Assembly (NCBI GenBank): GCA_019237205.1
Contig: JAFAHO010000164.1
Span: forward strand, 1-64,000
DNA length: 64,000 bases
Source of the DNA: Hyphomicrobiales bacterium
Lineage (GTDB): Bacteria; Pseudomonadota; Alphaproteobacteria; Rhizobiales; Beijerinckiaceae
Direction: 5' to 3'
Position numbers and translations under genes: made by a program
The notes under the pieces: model-generated
Database searches by the model: none
Told to the model about the DNA's origin: nothing
What the model saw: only the letters and a program-made list of their open reading frames with translations
Shown: one piece after another, positions 35,124 through 45,305 of the stretch
Layout: the number at the start of each line of letters is the position of its first letter
Position numbering within the stretch: the stretch's first letter is position 1

Positions 35124-35690
35124 ATGGCGACCGACCTGATCCGCTACGATCTCCTCGTCCAGGACGCGCTCCGCTCGGTGGTGCGCAAGGTCCTGTCCGA
35201 TACGGCCCGCGTGGGGCTGATCGGCGAGCACCATTTCAACATCGCCTTCAAAACCCAGGCGGCGGGCGTCGTTGTGCCGGCGGCGGTCAAGAGCCGCTTC
35301 CCCGACGAGATGTCGATCATCCTGCAGCACGAGTTTTGGGATCTCGTCGTCACGCAGGACGCCTTCGAGGTGAATCTCAATTTCTCCCGCAAGCCGGAGC
35401 GGCTGACCGTGCCGTTCGACGCCATCACCGGCTTTACTGATCCCTCCGTGCCGTTCGGTTTCAAGCTTGAGCCGCGCCAGGCCGAAGAGGCCGGGCATCC
35501 GGCGCCGGGCCGCGCGCCTTCCTCCGCGCGTCGCCCCGAGTCCACGCCCCCTCCGGCGCCGGCCAAGTCGTCGCCCGCCAAAGCCGCCGCGGAACGCAGC
35601 GAGACGAAAGCCGCGGCGCCGGCGGAAAAGTCGCTCGAACCCCCGGCGGCCGCGAAGGTCGTCTCGATCGACGCCTTTCGCAAGAAATAG
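35124..35690 (+). CDS. sspB: SspB family ClpXP adaptor (stringent starvation protein B)
   Basis: LIRYDLLVQDALRSVVRKVLSDTARVGLIGEHHFNIAFKTQAAGVVVPAAVKSRFPDEMSIILQHEFWDLVV; ATG at 35124. Confidence 0.9.
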   Translation: MATDLIRYDLLVQDALRSVVRKVLSDTARVGLIGEHHFNIAFKTQAAGVVVPAAVKSRFPDEMSIILQHEFWDLVVTQDAFEVNLNFSRKPERLTVPFDAITGFTDPSVPFGFKLEPRQAEEAGHPAPGRAPSSARRPESTPPPAPAKSSPAKAAAERSETKAAAPAEKSLEPPAAAKVVSIDAFRKK

Positions 35691-35702
35691 CGGGTTGGTC
35701 CC

Positions 35703-35891
35703 ATGGGCGACATCGTCAATCTGCGCCGGGCGCGCAAACGTCAGGATCGGCGGCGCGACGACGCCAAGGCTGCAGAGAACCGCATTGTTTACGGCATGAC
35801 GAAAGCCGAGCGGCGTTCGATCGAGGCCGAGCGGGAGAAGGCCGATCGCGACCTCGACGCCCGCCGCATTGTGGGTCCCGATGACCGATAG
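35703..35891 (+). CDS. DUF4169 family protein
   Basis: 62 aa MGDIVNLRRARKRQDRRRDDAKAAENRIVYGMTKAERR; typical sspB neighbour. Confidence 0.8.
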   Translation: MGDIVNLRRARKRQDRRRDDAKAAENRIVYGMTKAERRSIEAEREKADRDLDARRIVGPDDR

Positions 35892-36138
35892 AGCGAGCCA
35901 GCGCGTCGTCAAGCGCTCGCTCGTCATCGCCGGCCATCGCACCAGCGTTTCGCTCGAGGACGCTTTCTGGCGACGCCTAAGCCGGATTGCGGCGGAGCGC
36001 GGGGTTTCAGTCAACGCGCTGGCCGCAATTATCGACGCTTCGCGAGGCGAAGCCAATCTGTCATCGGCCCTTAGGATCTATGTGCTCGAGGCCTCGTGCG
36101 CAGCGCGCGGCGACCCCATTGCCGCGGCGCCTCAATAG
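35881..36138 (+). CDS. Ribbon-helix-helix domain protein
   Basis: VVKRSLVIAGHRTSVSLEDAFWRRLSRIAAERGVSVNALAAIIDASRGEANLSSALRIYVLE; ATG at 35881. Confidence 0.82.
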   Translation: MTDRASQRVVKRSLVIAGHRTSVSLEDAFWRRLSRIAAERGVSVNALAAIIDASRGEANLSSALRIYVLEASCAARGDPIAAAPQ

Positions 36139-39100
36139 AGGCCGCTTGCAGTCGGATCGGGCGGCGCGTGCTCGGGCGCCGAACGCGGCTTCGGTCTCGA
36201 CGGAGGGATCGGGGCGTCGACGGGCGGCGCATTGACGCCCAACTGGTCGGCGCGGACCGACGAGTCGTTGGAGACGTTCGGCGCCTTTGACCCGCTGTTC
36301 GGAGTAAGATCCGGCGGCAGCTCAATCTGAGAGGCTGCCTTCTCCGCTGCGGCCTTCTCGGCCGCCGCCTTCTCCGCCGCCGCCTTCTCCGCCGCCGCCT
36401 TCTCGGCTGTCGCTTTCTCCGCCGCTGCCTTCTCGGCCGCCGCCTTCTCAGCCGCTGCCTTCTCGGCCGCCGCCTTCTCGGCCGCCGCCTTTTCAGCCGC
36501 GGCCTTCTCCGCCGCGGCCTCCCTCTCGGCCGCCAGATGTTCGGCGAGCCCTTTCAGTCGCGCCTGCTCGACGCGCCAGTCCTCGACTTCCGCCGCGCGT
36601 CGATCCATGAACCGCTCGCCCTTCAGGCGCCGGTTGAAGAAGGCGCGTTCGCGGATGTCGGCCTCGAGTGCGGCGATGCGGTCGCTTTCGCGCGCAATCG
36701 CCTGCGTCGCAAGCCCGGCGGAGAGCGCGCTGACGTCGAGCCGCCGCTTCTGCGTATCCAGCGCGTCGTCGACCGTGACGGTCGCGCTGGGCGGCGGTCC
36801 GGACCAGAACTTGAGATCGGCCGCCGTCGAGGCGAGCGCAAGCCTGGTCTCGAGCGCGAGCCGGGGCAAATCCAGGCTGGCGTCGAGGATCGCTTCCCCG
36901 CGCGGTCGCGCGATGGCGAGTGGACCGAATTTCAGCGTCCCCGATGTCAGCGCGGCGGGCGTCGTCCCGTCCGGAATCGGCAATGGCGCCTTGTTGAGTT
37001 CGACTCCGAAAGCATAGGCGATGTTGGTTTCGTCCAACGGGGCGTCTGGCGCCTGCGCCTTGGCCACGACCCGGTCGAGCGCCGCGGGGTCGCTTCGCGC
37101 AAGCGCCGCCCCCACAAATTGCGCCGTCCCGCTTCCCGCAAGGCCGTCAATGAGGGCTTCGACGCTTCGTCCGGTCGAGGCGAACTCGAGCGTCCCGCCG
37201 AGCCTGCCCGAAAATCCCGGCCGGGCGATCGCGAGCCGATCGGCGCTGAGCGCCCCCGTCAGCGTCGCAGTCTCCTTGTCCCGCCTAAGCGTCAGGCGGC
37301 CGGACGCTGCGCCTTGGGCGACCTTCGTTGCGATTTCGTCGAGATCGAGCCTGCCCTTGTCGAGCCGCAACATCGTCGAGAAGCCCAGCGACGCCAATCC
37401 GTCCGCAAGCTCGAGAGTTCCCACGTGAAGGCGCACGGCGAGCGGGGGCGGATTCACTGGCGCCGAGGCGAACTTTGCATCCGCCCAGCGCGCTCCGGCT
37501 TTCGCCGCTTGAGGCGCGCCGAGAACCAGGGAGAAAAGGTCGGCGAGCGGCAGACGATCGAGCGTGACTTCGCCGGCAACCTCGACCGGCGAGGGCGCCG
37601 GCGCGATGGCGGCTGCGGCGTCGAGGGCATCCTCGCCCCGGGCGACTGCTGGATTGGCGACCCCCGGAGCTTCTGGACCGGCGACCGGCTGATAGACGAG
37701 ATTGCCGCTCGCCTTGACCCCCGCGACTGTGGCGACGAGCCGAGAGGCGGCCCATCGATCGCCGCGCAAGGTCAAATCCGCGCCTGCGTCGACCGGCCCG
37801 ATCGTGCCTCCAGCCGGCGCGAGACCGAGCGCGGCCATGAGCGGCGCGACGTTCGCCCCGTTCAGTTTAATCGAGCCGAATAACCGCGCTTCATCGCCCT
37901 CGACAGCCGGCAGAAAGCGACCGCGCCCCGCAAGATTGACGCCCGCGAGCGTGGCCGTCCCGTCCAGGTCGTACCCGGCGTTCCACGCGCCGGATGCCTG
38001 GAGCGCAATATGTCCCCGCCCGGTCGCGACGCTTGCGCCGCTGAGCCCGAGCTGGCGCAGCAGGGCAACCGAATCGGGCGAGTCGAGACTGACCGTCACA
38101 GCTTGGCGATCGTCTTTGACGCTCGGCTCGACGCTGAGCGTCGCCTGCGTCTGGCCGACTGACCCGCTCGCCTTGAACGAACTGAGGGAGGCGACGCCGG
38201 AACCGCCATGCGCCTCGAAGGCGAGTGCGGTCGGCGACAAAAGAGCGGCGCGCTCGACCAGCGCCCGACTCCATCCTCCTGGAGCGAGCCGGGCCAAAAC
38301 GAGAGCGAAGTCTCGCAGTCGATCGGCGCGCAAGTGGCCCGTCGCCGCGATCCCGTCCTGCCCGATTGCGCCCTGAACGTCGAGGTTTGCGCCGCCGAGG
38401 TCCGAGACGCTCAGGCGGTCGAGCGTGATATTCGGTCCGCTCTTGGTCACTTTGAGCGCGAGCGAGCCGCTGTTGATCTCTGCGTCGTTGACGCGGGCGA
38501 CATGCAATGTCCTCGCCCGCAAGGAAAGCGACAGATCGAGATCTCCGATCAACGCCCTGGCGGCGTCGACGTTCGGCAGCGCATCCACATCAAGCAGGTC
38601 GCTCGACAGATCCATAGTGAGGCGGCCCGGATCCGCGCCGATTGGGCTCGTGAAAGCGAGCGAACCCTCGAGGATTGATCGATCGAGCGTGATCTTGACG
38701 TTTCGACCCGAAAAGCCGACCGCCGACGCCTCGACGTGGCCCGAGATCGACGCGCCGCGGTCAGCCAGCGCTTCGCCCAGCGTAGCGAGATTGGCTGCGA
38801 ACCCGGACGCTTCGGGGCTCGCCCACTGACGAAGAAGGGCGAAGTCCTCGCTGGTGAAGTCGATCGTCCCGTCGAACTTCGCCGCCGCGCCCGTCTCGAG
38901 ATCCCCCTCTCCGCTTAGCCTGCTGTGGCCCGGGAGGCCGAGATCGAAGCGGGCGCGCAGCGGCGCCCCGGGCGCGGACCGCACGCTCGCCGTTAAATCA
39001 GACACCGTGTCCGCGCCCAGGATGACCGTGTCCGCGAGGAGCTTGGCCTCGACCGTCACGAGGCTCGTCTGGGCAAGAGCTGGCGCGAGCGCGTCGGAGA

Positions 39101-40094
39101 GCATCGCCAAAGCGTGCGCCGGCGCGACGCCGTCCTCCCCCTTGCGGCGCAGGAGCGCATCGAGATTGGCCTGTTTCGCTTTCGCCTCGATCGTGAGTCG
39201 AGCGGGCGAAGCGTAGGTCAGCGTCGCGGCGCCGTCGGCGCTCACCGCCCGCTCCTCGGGTCCAAAACGGAACTGGGCCTCCTCGATCGCCGCGCGATCG
39301 AGATTAATTGTCATCCGCCCCGCGGCCCGCCATCCTATCTGCCCGCCGGCGCCCGGGGCCGCGCCCACCAATGTTCCGGACCCGTAAAAGCTCGGACCCT
39401 TGGCGCCGGGACTTGGATCCGCGAGCGCGCCGTCGAATTCGAACGCCGGCCAACTCGGGCCGGCATCCACCGAGGCCCTGACCGGCGTTCCTGCCGGACC
39501 GGCCTTTTCCGATGCGAAGCGAAACACGACCGGCGCTCCGGCCGGGCCCGAGAACCGGCCCGAAACGTGAAAGGGGCCGGCGAACGACGATGCATCCGCA
39601 CTGAGCTGAACGCCGTCGATCTCCCGCGCGGCGCTGGCGGCGCTGGCGGCGATCCTGATCCGCCCGTCCTCGACGAGAAGATGGTCGAAACCGGCCGCCT
39701 CCTCACGCGCCGAGGGTAAGGCGGGAAGGCGCACGGCTCCGTCCTGGCCGCGAGACATGGTCACAATCGGCCTCGCGAGCTCAATCTCCGAGAAGCGGAT
39801 CTTGCCGCTCACAAGCTTGACCAGGGCGAGCTCCAACCGGGCCGACTCGAAGGACAACCGGGGCGCGCCTTCGCCTCTTCCCGAAATCGACCCCCTTCCA
39901 GCGTCCAGATAGGGAGTCGGCAAGAGCCGGACCGTGATCGGCCCAGTCAGGACAATATCAACGCCTGTCATGGCGCTGAGCCGCGACTCGATTTCCGCGC
40001 GATGGGCGGACCAGTCGATGAAGAACGGCGCAACGAGCGCAGTTGAGAGGATCGCGACCAGCGCGACCGCTGTGATAGTCAGAACAATGCGCAC
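36132..40094 (-). CDS. AsmA family protein with C-terminal AAAEK repeat tail
   Basis: N-terminus [69 protein letters not shown]; proposed GTG start 40094 (ORF opens at 40436); start uncertain. Confidence 0.85.
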   Translation of the reverse strand: MRIVLTITAVALVAILSTALVAPFFIDWSAHRAEIESRLSAMTGVDIVLTGPITVRLLPTPYLDAGRGSISGRGEGAPRLSFESARLELALVKLVSGKIRFSEIELARPIVTMSRGQDGAVRLPALPSAREEAAGFDHLLVEDGRIRIAASAASAAREIDGVQLSADASSFAGPFHVSGRFSGPAGAPVVFRFASEKAGPAGTPVRASVDAGPSWPAFEFDGALADPSPGAKGPSFYGSGTLVGAAPGAGGQIGWRAAGRMTINLDRAAIEEAQFRFGPEERAVSADGAATLTYASPARLTIEAKAKQANLDALLRRKGEDGVAPAHALAMLSDALAPALAQTSLVTVEAKLLADTVILGADTVSDLTASVRSAPGAPLRARFDLGLPGHSRLSGEGDLETGAAAKFDGTIDFTSEDFALLRQWASPEASGFAANLATLGEALADRGASISGHVEASAVGFSGRNVKITLDRSILEGSLAFTSPIGADPGRLTMDLSSDLLDVDALPNVDAARALIGDLDLSLSLRARTLHVARVNDAEINSGSLALKVTKSGPNITLDRLSVSDLGGANLDVQGAIGQDGIAATGHLRADRLRDFALVLARLAPGGWSRALVERAALLSPTALAFEAHGGSGVASLSSFKASGSVGQTQATLSVEPSVKDDRQAVTVSLDSPDSVALLRQLGLSGASVATGRGHIALQASGAWNAGYDLDGTATLAGVNLAGRGRFLPAVEGDEARLFGSIKLNGANVAPLMAALGLAPAGGTIGPVDAGADLTLRGDRWAASRLVATVAGVKASGNLVYQPVAGPEAPGVANPAVARGEDALDAAAAIAPAPSPVEVAGEVTLDRLPLADLFSLVLGAPQAAKAGARWADAKFASAPVNPPPLAVRLHVGTLELADGLASLGFSTMLRLDKGRLDLDEIATKVAQGAASGRLTLRRDKETATLTGALSADRLAIARPGFSGRLGGTLEFASTGRSVEALIDGLAGSGTAQFVGAALARSDPAALDRVVAKAQAPDAPLDETNIAYAFGVELNKAPLPIPDGTTPAALTSGTLKFGPLAIARPRGEAILDASLDLPRLALETRLALASTAADLKFWSGPPPSATVTVDDALDTQKRRLDVSALSAGLATQAIARESDRIAALEADIRERAFFNRRLKGERFMDRRAAEVEDWRVEQARLKGLAEHLAAEREAAAEKAAAEKAAAEKAAAEKAAAEKAAAEKAAAEKATAEKAAAEKAAAEKAAAEKAAAEKAASQIELPPDLTPNSGSKAPNVSNDSSVRADQLGVNAPPVDAPIPPSRPKPRSAPEHAPPDPTASGLY
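36333..36527 (-). repeat. In-frame 15-bp tandem repeat encoding about a dozen AAAEK units
   Basis: Repeated GCCGCCGCCTTCTCC-type units (reverse strand AAAEK), with one ATAEK variant and third-position drift. Confidence 0.9.
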
Positions 40095-40218
40095 GGAGGA
40101 ACGATTTTCACTTCGCCTCGACTGGAGGCCGCGGCCGGCACTTCGCAACCATCGCACGCAAAAATGACGCGAAAGTGGGGCTGTGACAACAAAGGCCGCC
40201 AACGACGACGGTGTCCCC

Positions 40219-40668
40219 TCAGCGCGCCCGCTCCCAGCCGTCCTCCCCTTCACGCCAATAGCTGAGCGTCCGTCGCTCGTCTTTGAGCGCCTTCCACCGG
40301 GCGCGCGCCTCGGCGACCGCTCCCGCGTCGCGCCCGTCGAACAGAAAAAGGACCTCTTCGAACGCGTCGTCCTCTGGGCTGGCTTCGGCGCCGGACAAGA
40401 GCACAAGCATTTTCGCATTGTTGGGATTTTCTGCACGCGCCGTCAGGAAGATCGGGTGCGACGCTGATTCGCCGTCGCCCGCCGCGCCATGGGGCAGAAA
40501 GCTCGCGTCGTCGTAGGTCCACAGGCGATCGTTGAGCGCAGCGACCATTTCGTCGGAGGGCGCGCGCACGATGATGCGCCGCCCAGCCTCGCAAGCGCGC
40601 TCCAGCAAGTGAGGCAGCGCCTGGTCGACCCGAAAGCGTTCGAGATGATGGAAGCGAAATTCGGTCAT
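40219..40668 (-). CDS. holC: DNA polymerase III subunit chi
   Basis: MTEFRFHHLERFRVDQALPHLLERACEAGRRIIVRAPSDEMVAALNDRLWTYDDASFLPHG...HPIFL. Confidence 0.92.
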   Translation of the reverse strand: MTEFRFHHLERFRVDQALPHLLERACEAGRRIIVRAPSDEMVAALNDRLWTYDDASFLPHGAAGDGESASHPIFLTARAENPNNAKMLVLLSGAEASPEDDAFEEVLFLFDGRDAGAVAEARARWKALKDERRTLSYWREGEDGWERAR

Positions 40669-40792
40669 TTGCAGCTTTCCGGGGGCCAGGAGACCGGGCC
40701 GCCTTCTCCCTTGTTGGAACACTGACGCGTGATTTTTCAACCCTGAAAGGCGGCGGAGCGCCTTCGTTTGAAGCGATGCCGCCCGGATCGTG

Positions 40793-41323
40793 TTATTCTC
40801 CGGCCGGACCGACGATGACGAAAGTGCGGTCTGATTCGGTCGCCATCAGTCCCAAACTTACGCCTCCAGGAAAGTGCTGTTCCGTCTTGCCGGCACGATA
40901 GACATCGCCGCGCTGGCGCGAGGCGCTCAGGAATTCGCGCGCGTCGGCGCTCATGTCATGAAGCACGCCGCGGCTCTTGGCCGGATCCCAGCCCAAGGCC
41001 GCACGCAGGGCGGCCGCTTCGAAGCGCTCGAAATTTGTCGTCGTCCGCGCATCGGCGGGCTCGCTGATCCGCGCCTCGAACCGCAGCAGTTCGTCGCCGC
41101 GGCAACTGAGCGTCGCATCGACATCGACCCTGGTCGTGACATCGAACACATTGGCGTCCGAGCGGGTGCGGGATACCACGATCGCATGCGAGAACTCGAC
41201 CCCGATATCGCTGGCGCCGGCGCGAAGAGCGGCCGAAAAGGCGTCGCAGCTGGCAATCGCCCACGCCGGCTCCGCGCTTGCGGCCGCCAACGCAAGCGCC
41301 AAGACTGTGGATCCTAGCCGCAT
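40793..41323 (-). CDS. Hypothetical secreted protein
   Basis: Signal peptide MRLGSTVLALALAAASAEPAWA; no recognised domain; start within ORF opening at 41377. Confidence 0.6.
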   Translation of the reverse strand: MRLGSTVLALALAAASAEPAWAIASCDAFSAALRAGASDIGVEFSHAIVVSRTRSDANVFDVTTRVDVDATLSCRGDELLRFEARISEPADARTTTNFERFEAAALRAALGWDPAKSRGVLHDMSADAREFLSASRQRGDVYRAGKTEQHFPGGVSLGLMATESDRTFVIVGPAGE

Positions 41324-41354
41324 CCTGCTCTCCCAGCCCGTCGTTCGATCGATC

Positions 41355-42854
41355 TTAGTCTTCGTAGGAGTCGGCAATGAGACGGTTCAGCAGCCGCACG
41401 CCCCATCCCGAGCCCCAGGATGGATTGATGTCCGACGATGGCGATCCCATGGCCGTTCCTGCGACGTCCAAGTGCGCCCAGGGCGTATCCTTAATAAAGC
41501 GTTGCAGGAACTGCGCGGCGGTGATCGAACCGCCGTGGCGACCGCCGGTGTTCTTCATGTCGGCAAACTTCGAATCGATGAGCTTGTCGTAGGCCTGTCC
41601 TAGTGGCATGCGCCAGACTTTCTCCCCCGTCGCATCGCCTGCGGCGATCAGCCGTTGCGCCAGTTCGTCGTTGTTGGAGAAAAGCCCGGCGAGTTCCTGG
41701 CCAAGCGCCACCATGATCGCGCCGGTCAAGGTTGCGAGATCGATGATCGCCCGGGGAGAAAACGTCTCCTGCGCGTACCACAGCGCGTCGGCGAGCACGA
41801 GTCGCCCCTCTGCGTCGGTATTCACGATTTCGATCGTCTGCCCGGACATAGAAGTCAAAATATCGCCCGGCCGGATGGCGTCGCCGTCGGGCATGTTTTC
41901 GACGAGACCAATCACGCCAATGACGTTCGCCTTCGCTTTTCGAGTGGCGAGCGCGTGTAGAAGGCCCACCGCGCATGCCGCTCCGCCCATATCGCCCTTC
42001 ATGTCCTCCATGCCTGAGGACGGTTTGATGGAGATGCCGCCTGAATCGAAACAGACGCCTTTGCCGACGATGACGATCGGCTTCGCCCGCTTCGAGCGGG
42101 CTCCATTCCAGCGCATGGTGACAAGGCGGCTGTCGCGCGAAGAGCCCCGGCCGACGCCGAGTAGGGCGTTCATGCCGAGTTTCCCCATCGACTTCTCATC
42201 GAGGATGTTCACCTCGACCCCAAGCTTGTCCAGCGCTTTGGCGCGATCGGCGAACTCGGCAGGAAAGAGGACGTTCGGCGGCTCATTGACGAGATTGCGC
42301 GCAAGTTCGACGCCCTCGGCGACCGCAAATCGTTCGTGCGATGCCGCGCGCGCCGCGGCCGCATGACCGGAGCCGATGACGAACTCGGGGGCCTGACGGT
42401 TCTCGTCCTCGGGCTCCTTCTTGCGGGTCTTGTACTTGTCGAAGCGATAGCCGCGAAGCCGCAGACCCAGCGCGAAATCCGCCGACGCCGCGCCGTCCCA
42501 AGTCCCGGCCGGCGCCTCGAACGCGACCTCGACCTTGTGCGCGCCGGTCACTTTGCCGAAAACGAATCCTCCGAGCATGACGAGATCGAGCGCCGCATTG
42601 TCCTTGCCGGGCGCGACCCCGACGACGACGAGCCTAGAGGCGTCGAGACCCGCCGGCGCAAGAATGTCCAGCGCGGTTCGCTGCGCGCCGCGAAAGTTGG
42701 ACGCCTTGGCGGCGGCGCGAATCAGCGGCTCAAGATCCCCGAATTGCGCGGTCACCGCCGGGGCGGGCTTCATGTCGGCTCCGACGAATACGACGAGCGC
42801 GCTCCCCTTGGGCGCGGACAAAGAACCAAAAGCGATCTTCACGGCTCCGCTCAT
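41355..42854 (-). CDS. pepA: Leucyl aminopeptidase
   Basis: [34 protein letters not shown] and [14 protein letters not shown] motifs of M17; start at [11 protein letters not shown]. Confidence 0.95.
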   Translation of the reverse strand: MSGAVKIAFGSLSAPKGSALVVFVGADMKPAPAVTAQFGDLEPLIRAAAKASNFRGAQRTALDILAPAGLDASRLVVVGVAPGKDNAALDLVMLGGFVFGKVTGAHKVEVAFEAPAGTWDGAASADFALGLRLRGYRFDKYKTRKKEPEDENRQAPEFVIGSGHAAAARAASHERFAVAEGVELARNLVNEPPNVLFPAEFADRAKALDKLGVEVNILDEKSMGKLGMNALLGVGRGSSRDSRLVTMRWNGARSKRAKPIVIVGKGVCFDSGGISIKPSSGMEDMKGDMGGAACAVGLLHALATRKAKANVIGVIGLVENMPDGDAIRPGDILTSMSGQTIEIVNTDAEGRLVLADALWYAQETFSPRAIIDLATLTGAIMVALGQELAGLFSNNDELAQRLIAAGDATGEKVWRMPLGQAYDKLIDSKFADMKNTGGRHGGSITAAQFLQRFIKDTPWAHLDVAGTAMGSPSSDINPSWGSGWGVRLLNRLIADSYED

Positions 42855-43110
42855 GTCCGCATGGTTCCCAAGTCTGGAGGGACGCCCCAATCGCCCGACG
42901 CCTTCCGGTGCAGCGACAAAGGTCGTCATATCGGGGGGTTTGCTGCGCCCGTCAATAAGTCGCCGCGTTTGCCCGGCACAAATCTCTGATAGAAAGGCGT
43001 CATTCGGCCGGGAGAACACTTGCCTTGCGAACGGGAAATGTCCTGAAAAGGAGCTTGTCGCATGCTCATCTTTGCGGCGAGCGAAGTCCGCGCCCTGCGC
43101 GGCGGCGCCG

Positions 43111-44229
43111 ATGAGTCGAATTGAACGTTACGTGTTGCGGACGGCGACGATGGCCTTTCTAACTGGCCTCGTCGTCTTGACCGCAGTCATCTGGATCACG
43201 CAGGCCCTCCGTCAGATCGACCTTCTGACCAGCAAGGGACAGACGATCCTGATCTTTTTCATGATGACGGGGCTCGCCTTGCCGTCGCTGGTCGGGATCA
43301 TTGCGCCCGTTGCGCTGTTTGCGGGCGTCCTTTACACGCTAAACAAGCTCAACGGCGACAGCGAACTCGTCGTCATGTCTGCTGCGGGCGTATCGCCGGG
43401 GCGGCTCTTGCGTCCGCTCGCGCTGCTTTCTGCAGTGGTGTTCGCGATTGTGGCGACAATCTATATTCAGGTTTTGCCCTGGACTTTCGGGGCGATCGAG
43501 AACCTGACCACTTTCATTCGCGCCGATTTTATCTCGAATTTCGCCCGTCCCGGCGCCTTCTCCAACCTCGAACTGGGCTTCGTCTTCCATTACCGGGAGC
43601 GCACGCCCGACGGCGCGTTGCGCGGCGTGTTCATGCAGGACCGCCGCGATCCGGCGCACGTTTCGACCTATATAGCCGAGGCCGGGAAAACTGTCGAAAA
43701 GGAGGGTGAAAGCTATCTTCAACTCTCCAAGGGCGTGTTGCTGCGACCGCAATCCGCGGGCGATTCGGCGATGGTGACGTTCGATGATTACACCATCGAC
43801 CTATCCCAATTCATGCAGGCCGTGAGTTCGATCAAGCGTCCGCGGGAGCGAAGCACGGGCCAGCTATGGGCGCCGGACGACAAGGATCGCGCAGACCCGG
43901 TCCTCGCCGGGCATATCCGCAGCGAGTTGCTCGATCGGTTGGCCAGTCCCCTTTACGCTCTCGTCGCCGGGCTTATCGCCTTCGCGGCGCTCGGCGAGGC
44001 GCGCACGACGCGACAGGGGCGAGGACTGGCGATTGGCGGAGCTATTCTGGCCTTCATCGGCGTCCGCATGCTTGGCATCGCCGCAACCACACTGACGGTC
44101 GGCGTTCCCGCGGCCGCATATTTCGTTTGGGGCGTCCCGGTCGCCGCTGGCCTCGGCGCGCTGGCGGTGATCTTCCGGCGAGAGCTTTCTTCGATTCGGC
44201 TCCCGCGCCTTCAGGCAAGGCCGGCGTGA
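43111..44229 (+). CDS. lptF: LPS export ABC transporter permease LptF
   Basis: [64 protein letters not shown]; first of an lptF-lptG-lptD run. Confidence 0.92.
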   Translation: MSRIERYVLRTATMAFLTGLVVLTAVIWITQALRQIDLLTSKGQTILIFFMMTGLALPSLVGIIAPVALFAGVLYTLNKLNGDSELVVMSAAGVSPGRLLRPLALLSAVVFAIVATIYIQVLPWTFGAIENLTTFIRADFISNFARPGAFSNLELGFVFHYRERTPDGALRGVFMQDRRDPAHVSTYIAEAGKTVEKEGESYLQLSKGVLLRPQSAGDSAMVTFDDYTIDLSQFMQAVSSIKRPRERSTGQLWAPDDKDRADPVLAGHIRSELLDRLASPLYALVAGLIAFAALGEARTTRQGRGLAIGGAILAFIGVRMLGIAATTLTVGVPAAAYFVWGVPVAAGLGALAVIFRRELSSIRLPRLQARPA

Positions 44230-45305
44230 TGGGGCGGACGCTTTCGCTTTATCTGGCTGGTCGCTTCGCGCGCACTGTGATCGCAGTGTTTGCCGGGGTT
44301 TTTGCGCTCATCTATGTTGTCGACCTTGTCGAAATGTTGCGCCGCTCCGGGGACGCGCCGAAGGCGACCGCGCTCCTCATGGCCGCGCTCTCCTTCCTTC
44401 GAACCCCGACCGTCGCCGAGCAGGCCCTTCCGTTCGCGGTTTTGTTCGGCTCGATGATCGCGTTTCTGAACCTGTCGCGTAAACTCGAGCTGGTCGTTGC
44501 GCGCGCGGCAGGCGTTTCCGTCTGGCAAATTCTGGCGCCGCCCCTGTTCGTCATCGCCGCGCTGGGCGTTCTGTCGGTCGTCGCCTATAATCCGGCATCA
44601 GCATGGATGAAACAGCGAGCCGACGCGGTCGAAAATGACATATTCGGAGGACAGTCCAATCCATGGGGCGATCTGTGGATTCGGCAGAAGAGCGTTGACG
44701 GCCAGGCGATCATCCATGCGGCCGGCAAAGATGCCGAGGGCACGCGCCTCAGCCGCGTCGAAATCTTCAATTTCGACGACAAGGGCAACTTCGTGGAACG
44801 GGTCGATGCCCTGTCCGGCGAATTGCATGACGGCTTTTGGGCATTCCATGACGCGAAGATTGTAACGCCCGGCCTCGAACCGCTGCCAGCGTCGACCTAC
44901 CTGCTCGCGACAGCGCTCGATCGCCGCGAGGTCGCACAGGCGTTCGTGGCGCCGGAAACCGTCTCGTTTTGGAGTTTGCCAAGCTTGGTCGAGCAGACGG
45001 GGAGAGCGGGCCTGGATCCGACCGCGTATCGCCTCAAATATCAGGAGCTTCTCGCTCGTCCCTTAACGCTGGCGGCAATGGTGTTTATTGCCGCATGCTT
45101 TTCATTAAGACTCTTCCGAATGGGCGGGGTCGAGTATATGGTTTCGGGTGGCGTCGCCGCTGGCTTCATGCTTTATGTGGCGACGAAAGTGATTAACGAT
45201 CTCGGCGAGGCCGGCTTCATCAGCGCCACCGTTGCTGGATGGTCTCCTGGGCTTGTCGGGTGTCTGTTTGGCGTTTACGTCTTGCTGCAGCAGGAAGATG
45301 GTTGA
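44229..45305 (+). CDS. lptG: LPS export ABC transporter permease LptG
   Basis: [45 protein letters not shown] at 44229 overlapping the lptF stop. Confidence 0.92.
   Translation: MGRTLSLYLAGRFARTVIAVFAGVFALIYVVDLVEMLRRSGDAPKATALLMAALSFLRTPTVAEQALPFAVLFGSMIAFLNLSRKLELVVARAAGVSVWQILAPPLFVIAALGVLSVVAYNPASAWMKQRADAVENDIFGGQSNPWGDLWIRQKSVDGQAIIHAAGKDAEGTRLSRVEIFNFDDKGNFVERVDALSGELHDGFWAFHDAKIVTPGLEPLPASTYLLATALDRREVAQAFVAPETVSFWSLPSLVEQTGRAGLDPTAYRLKYQELLARPLTLAAMVFIAACFSLRLFRMGGVEYMVSGGVAAGFMLYVATKVINDLGEAGFISATVAGWSPGLVGCLFGVYVLLQQEDG

Noticed and set aside
36333-36527. CRISPR-like or intergenic tandem repeat
   Set aside because: Units are 15 bp without spacers and fully in frame, encoding AAAEK; a coding repeat, not CRISPR
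36537-37883. 448-aa + strand ORF
   Set aside because: Antisense to the AsmA gene; Arg-rich without motifs
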